The notes beneath the pieces are model-generated. The model searched no databases and had not been told where the DNA came from. It saw only the letters and a list, made by a program, of their open reading frames with translations. A DNA stretch of 46,716 nucleotides from Haplomitrium mnioides (Eukaryota > Marchantiophyta > Haplomitriopsida > Calobryales), in NCBI GenBank assembly GCA_049999725.1, contig JBNGIS010008952.1, positions 1-46,716 on the forward strand. The letters run 5' to 3'. Shown in pieces: positions 42,194 to 46,716 of this stretch. The translations under genes and the position numbers were made by a program. How positions within the stretch are numbered: the first letter of the stretch is position 1; each line of letters begins with the position of its first letter.

Positions 42194-43861
42194 ATGGCCT
42201 CTCAAGGAATTGTTTCCCACCCCTCTAAGCCGAAGCCATATAGGTATTCAGATGTTATCAAGGCTCTAAAGTCTGCAAGACTTGAGTGGAAATGGCTTGT
42301 AAATTACTGCTTTGTGAAAGATCCCGATGTGAAAGATGGTGAAGTTGAAATTATAATGATCTGGGAGGGGATCTTTCACATAGCAGTAATTTACAAGCCA
42401 TTTCCACTCAAGTCTTGCAGTGAAAATCAAGCTTCTGAAGCCTAAGCAGAGCGTCAATCTTCAAGCTATAGTGCCTCATCTGAGCGAGGCAACATTCTCC
42501 ATCCACCCGACAAGAACTTCTTCACAAAAGAGAAAGGAGTCTGAGCCAGTTGAGGCTCTAAAGAAAAAGAAACTGACACCAAAAAAGAAAAAACTTGCAC
42601 CAGCACCAGTTGTTGAGGAGGAGCCAGCCCCCTCGGAATCTAAAGCAAAATCTACTTTGTCTGCGCCTTTGTCTTTTTCACCAAGCAACTTGGGGTGGGA
42701 CTCGGAGCCGGAGACGGAACTAGTTAAGGCTCCTACATCAAGATCAAAAAGGCAATCCCACAAGGGGTTGCATACTTTTCAGGAAAGAGAATACGTGGAT
42801 CCTCAAACAGTGTCTAAGGAGGACAAGAACAAGATAAGGGAGTTGCAATCCAGCGCTGCAGAGTCCATGAAGAGACAATAACAATAAGGCTGGAAAACTT
42901 GAATCTGCCCAAGTCTGGAATGGACAACTAGGGTCCATTCCAAATTCAAAGATTGAATGAGGATTTTGTAGAGCTTCTTGCGCAAAGAATGCTCACAAAC
43001 AAGTACGCGCACTCTTTTTTTATCGTGGTTGTAGACCCAAAGTGTGGTCTCAAGGACAAGTCAGAGTTCGACATCAAGAACCTTGACAAGTATCGTTACA
43101 AGATTGTAGGAGGCAATCATAGTGCTGCAGCAAGGCAGCTACTTATCACCAAATATGGAGCAAAGAATCTAGCTCTCTCGCTCTGCAATTGTTATGTGTA
43201 CATGGGCCTCACACCAATAGAGGCCCACATTTTTGCTACCGATGACAATTACAACTAGAGGTATAGGATTGAAATGACCTCTATTCAAAAGGTCGAGTAT
43301 TGGCATCCAAGATTTGTGGAGAGTGGAATGGTTTCATCCCAAAAATTGAAAAGGGAGTTAGTGTTGGAAACCTTGGAGATAAAACCCAAGTCTACACTTG
43401 AGAAGATCGTAACTTCTCAGGACAACTGGTTCTAGCTGGCATTCAGAAGTGGAGAGCTCTAGGATCTACAACAAAGCATTTTTTTGATGTGGGTGAAGAA
43501 TATTATGAAAGGCCATAAGCCAAAGGCCAAGGGATCTCTCAGAATGGAGGATATGAAGTGGACGTCTTGGAGGTCCCTTCAGGGTCTTCCAGATGAAGTA
43601 AAGATTTTTGTTTTGAAGCGAGTGGAAGCCGGAGAGCTTTCAATGGACGAGATGTCTTGGAAGGCGGAGAGGCACAAAGTTCTGGCGATAATGGTAAAAA
43701 GTTTTTGTTCTGATGTGTATTGTAGTACGTGGGAAGAGGCAAGAGAGGAGTACCCTCTTCATACTGAAGAGTCCAAGATGGCCTCCTTTTACTCAAGCTT
43801 CGAGAAGCTTTTGGTAACTCCTTCCTTTCACACGACATTTGTTTATTTGTATTTGCATTGA
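42194..43861 (+). pseudogene. Transposon T ParB/Srx-like protein gene
   Basis: Function unknown; possibly DNA-binding or nucleotide-dependent. Frame from ATG 42194 (MASQGIVSHPSKPKPYRYSD) is disrupted at 42273-42420 by an inverted duplication, continues one frame off (42420-42881) as a Lys-rich, nuclear-signal-like linker (ALKKKKLTPKKKKLAP), then returns to the first frame to 43861. The core reads FQIQRLNEDFVELLAQRML, FFIVVVDPK, YRYKIVGGNHSAAARQLL (GGNHS at about 43109-43123) and NCYVYMGLTPIEAHIFA. A strand, then a G-G-N-H-S/R turn and an A-A-x-x-L-L helix, resembles the ParB N-terminal/sulfiredoxin fold (usually G-x-H-R-x-x-A). The C-terminal part, LQGLPDEVKIFVLKRVEAGELSMDEM, is helix-rich. 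Four in-frame TAGs, three at likely Trp or Gln positions, plus two frameshifts, make it a pseudogene. A fragment of a second copy lies at 18779-18902. Confidence 0.6.
42273..42420. repeat. Inverted repeat, 52-bp arms, in the ParB-like gene
   Basis: 42273-42324 and 42369-42420 are reverse complements with a single mismatch (T/A), separated by 44 bases. The left arm codes ARLEWKWLVNYCFVKDP-type sequence; the right arm is its inverted copy and shifts the reading. Confidence 0.97.
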
Positions 43862-43900
43862 ATATTTTGTAAATTGTTCTTTGGTTTAAAAAGTTTATGG

Positions 43901-44166
43901 TCCAAGCGCGCATGGACATCAAAGTCCATGTGCGCATGGACATCAAAGTCCATGTGCGCATGGACTTCAAAGTCAATATCTCGCCTTGACTTTGAAGTCC
44001 AAGCGCACTTGAATAGCAAAGTCCATGCACGCATAGACTTCGCATTTCAAGCGCGTTTGGACTTTTAAAGTCCTTGATCGCTTGAACACCAAAGTCCATG
44101 AGCGCATGAACTTTGTAGTCCAAGCGCAAAGGTAAGGTAAAGTCTATGCGCGTATGGACTTTGGTG
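43901..44166. repeat. 24-bp palindromic tandem array, 11 units
   Basis: Units of 24 (twice 25) bp from TCCAAGCGCGCATGGACATC onward. The consensus, phased differently, is AAAGTCCATGCG followed by its own reverse complement, a perfect 24-bp palindrome. Best units are at 43925-43972. The array begins 39 bases after the ParB-like stop. Part is duplicated and inverted at 17331-17424. Open frames across it are low-complexity artefacts. Confidence 0.95.
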
Positions 44167-46033
44167 TTCATGCCTCTACCTAGGAGTTGGTCAGATCTGA
44201 ATGATAGATTAATAGGTTAGATTGTTCAATTCCAAATCCTAGAATAGAGCTCTGGTTGTATCAAACTCCAAATATCAATTGTGTGTCGAAATCCATGCAC
44301 AGAAACACTTAATCTCAAAACACAAGTGTTATGGTATTCTATTTCACAGAATCAAAAAATTCAGAGCACAGTGTGTATCCAATTCTTCACCAAAAAGTGT
44401 AAATCAGAGCTTGAAATGATTGCCTGGAGTAGGCAATCCTTTCTATATGCTCAAATTCGAAAAATATGTCGAGTAGGATGCACAAAAATTGATTTCTAGA
44501 AGCAAAACTTGCTTGCTCTTTGAACTAGTAGGTTCAGTATCCAAATTAGGTTCGGGAGTGTTTTTGTGCTTTGGAAGAATTTTAATACAACTTCGACGGA
44601 CTTAGTGTAGGCTCGGGCTCAATCCTGTCGCTTCGGCTGATTAAATTGGCTCGGAAAAAAAACCTCAAGCTTCGGAAGTCCGCTTCATTCTGAGACCAAG
44701 CGCCACTTCACTAGGGACTTAGAAGAAATCCCATAAGTAGAATGAGAAACACGCGCACATGTATAAGAACCTCTCACTCATAACCCCTTCAACGGTTACT
44801 CATAAGAGACCCCTTCACTCCCTGCATCTAGGGGTGGGGTTTGGCTCTAACATCCTCAACGGGCTTTTGACGCGTGGCGAGATCTCATTAGTTAGAAAAA
44901 TAAACAAGAGGTGGCTTCCCCTCCAAGCTAGGATAGTTTTATAATTTTTCCTTTTTTTTTCTTTTTACAAAATGTCAAAATAGAAATATAGTGTTGTTTC
45001 GGTAACCCTTGAAGCTCTTTTGAACTTTCAAGATTCACCAAACTCCATTGTCAAACTTTCAATATTTAAACATAAATTTCTGAAATGAAGATAAGTCGCA
45101 ATTACGCCGTAAAACAAGCCATTTGAGCTATCGAACTTTCAATTCATCGCGACAAACTCGTTTTAAACTTTCAATAAATTAATAATAAAATTGCTGAAAT
45201 GGTGACAAAACACATATGCGTTTATGAAGATATAGCTTCAAACATTCAACTTTTACCGAATAGGTCGTTTTAAACTTTCGCTAAAAAGGTGATGTATCAG
45301 AGATCCGAGAAGCCTTCAGAAAACTTTCGAACTTTCTCAAAATTCAAACTTTCCAGTTTCAAAGAACGTGAAACAGTGATATTTCATCGCTTCATCTTGC
45401 AAATGTCCCTTTGAAGCAGAGTTGATCAACGCCGAAACTCTAACATGTCGATATTTCGCCCCTTTAGCAGATCGTGACTGTTATCATCTCACGATTTCAA
45501 TCGTTTGAAATCTGAGAATTGCTCGCTCAATTCTTGATCAAATTGGATGATTCAAGCTGATTCAAACCCTCTTGCTCAATTCAATCAAAAATCCGTCGAA
45601 AATGATGTATAGCCTTGAAAATTTTGAAAATTGTAATATGTTCTTTCAATTCTTCATCATTGCTCTTAAATCCACTTTGTATAGGATTGCATTTGTTAGG
45701 CAACCTCAAGTCCTGCCTTGGGCGACTCCAATTCTGCCGTTAATTTCAAAAAATTTCAAATCTTCATCTGCTCTTCATAGATTCATCTCTCTTGAATATA
45801 ATATAATATTATATTATAAAATATTGAATTTATGAGAATAAGAGATCTGAGCAGTGGAAAAGGAAAAATAAAAATAAATAGTATAAATAGTATATTAAAT
45901 ATAACTCATAGAGTATTCAAGGTATCAAATTTGAAAAAAAAATTATAGAAAAAAAACTTATAAATTATAGAAAAATGATAGAAAATAAAAGTTTAAAATT
46001 ATGTATGATCAGCAAGAGCAAGGTGCTAATACA
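44167..46033. other. Unassigned AT-rich spacer, possibly the right end of T and an old LTR
   Basis: 44190-44224 is shared in inverted form with 18741-18778, so T-related sequence extends at least this far. No protein read. AACTTTC recurs about eight times between 45023 and 45350. A 22-bp AT palindrome centred at 45807/45808 (ATAATATAAT and its reverse complement) lies near the end. An LTR of a minus-strand element around 44560-44960 is possible but unproven. Confidence 0.35.
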
Positions 46034-46299
46034 TGTTGGATAATGCATACAATAGGTATTCAACAATAAGGCTCATAAGCTCATAGTATGTGTGTGTAGA
46101 AATGCTTCCTCTCTTTTTTCTCCTCTCTCAATCTCATATCATCTCATAAACATGAATAATACAATGATGTGCTTGTTACCTTAATCCTAGGTTAGTGTTA
46201 AACTACTGTAGTTACTAATTATAGATTAGTAACTTAATCCTAGATTATGAAACATTATCTAATCTTACTATCATGTTACTATATATATATAGCCCAACA
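46034..46299 (-). repeat. Second LTR of the C2 copia family
   Basis: TGTTGGATAATGCATAC...AGCCCAACA matches 11204-11465 nearly base for base; the right end differs (TATATATATAGCCCAACA against TATATCCTAACA). No polypurine tract or primer site is evident beside it. Flanking 5-mers (ATACA, AGCTA) do not clearly match. Likely a solo LTR or a truncated element end; strand taken from the C2 copy. Confidence 0.85.
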
Positions 46300-46716
46300 A
46301 GCTAAGATTTCAATTGAGAACTACATCACCTAGTGAGGCAATCCTCTCTACCAGCCACAAAGAGTTAGCTCTAGCGGAGTATAACACCACAAAGGTGGTG
46401 TAAGGCCAGTTCAATCTTCTGAGATGGGTTCCTTGACCACAGCAAGCAAGCCGAGAGGCTTCCATCTCTTCGAAGGGGAGTGCATAACAAGAGGGGTGAT
46501 AAGGGTGGAGTGTGGGGTACCGGTGGCGGAGAGCGCCATCTTCCTAGCTAGGGAGTAAGAAATCCAAGCCCTCTGGACGACGAAGGTGAATCTATCTATC
46601 TGGCGTGAGTGAGTAGAGTTGCGAGGTGCAGAATAACATTGAAGAGAGACCTCGGTGGTAGTAACCGAGGGTAGTAAGATAGCTAGGTAGTGATATATAT
46701 ATATATATATATATAT
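46300..46716. other. Unassigned sequence ending in a TA microsatellite
   Basis: No reading frame of a known family. A small inverted repeat AACACCAC/GTGGTGT lies at about 46382-46401. The last 22 bases or so are (TA)n at the window edge. Confidence 0.4.

Noticed and set aside
42927-43462. Stop codon reassignment or RNA editing to explain TAG codons
   Set aside because: Frameshifts and an inverted duplication in the same gene, and similar decay of neighbours, make pseudogenisation simpler.
42194-43861. Bacterial contamination carrying a ParB gene
   Set aside because: The gene is linked on the same sequence to plant retroelements, and a fragment of it recurs at 18779-18902 beside plant gypsy sequence.
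43901-44166. CRISPR-like array
   Set aside because: Units are contiguous and degenerate without spacers, in plant nuclear DNA; no cas genes.
43539-44171. 210-codon minus-strand frame with repeated MDFDVHAHMDF-like units
   Set aside because: It is the 24-bp array read as protein (period divisible by three) plus antisense of the ParB-like gene.

Overview
The window is plant nuclear DNA: intergenic, rich in transposable elements and without any host gene I can recognise. Evidence is plant-type Ty3/gypsy and Ty1/copia pol proteins, chromodomain integrases, initiator-tRNA primer sites, 5-bp target duplications and AT-rich microsatellite-bearing spacers. The species cannot be fixed. Transposase-like proteins of the DUF7869 type are, to my knowledge, best known in plants from non-seed lineages, so a fern, lycophyte or other large repeat-rich genome is my leading guess, with gymnosperms not excluded.

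Layout, left to right. 1-6964 is a nest of chromodomain gypsy elements. Element G1 (84-6080) carries gag, protease, RT, RNase H, integrase, chromodomain and a 3' LTR. It is split by a 1.6-kb solo-LTR-like insertion (2558-4167) with perfect GTTCC duplications, and capped at the left by an inverted LTR of its own family. G1 sits in the integrase tail of a second chromovirus, G2 (6081-6964). G2 ends in the outer part of a long inverted-repeat arm (6965-8165) whose partner lies at 18903-20052. Between the arms are microsatellite and minisatellite DNA, a coiled-coil/LINE-ORF1-like remnant (about 9770-11030), a decayed minus-strand copia element C2 (11204 to about 17325), and a gypsy RT-RNase H fragment (17429-18685) flanked by pieces of the transposon described next.

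18779-44166 is the most interesting part: a probable DNA transposon, here called T. Its minus-strand transposase-like gene has a C-terminal half at 20532-22274 and an N-terminal half at 40018-41647. These are best joined by an intron in which a 17-kb gypsy element G3 (22981-39970, GATGG duplications) inserted. G3 is in turn interrupted by a nearly intact copia element C1 (29936-35972, CCACA duplications). Divergent from the transposase is a plus-strand gene (42194-43861) for a protein with a ParB/sulfiredoxin-like GGNHS motif, followed after 39 bases by an 11-unit array of 24-bp palindromes. Variants of the same palindrome (core TATGCGCGCATA) occur in both inverted-repeat arms, in the presumed transposase intron and in the transposase N-terminal coding region. 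Arms of the palindrome change between copies while symmetry is kept.

44167-46033 is unassigned AT-rich sequence. A second copy of the C2-type LTR lies at 46034-46299, and the window ends in unassigned sequence and a TA microsatellite. Nearly all coding regions are decayed, many stops being explicable by C-to-T or G-to-A change, as expected for methylated repeats. C1 is the best preserved. All protein family assignments come from reading motifs; no database search was possible.
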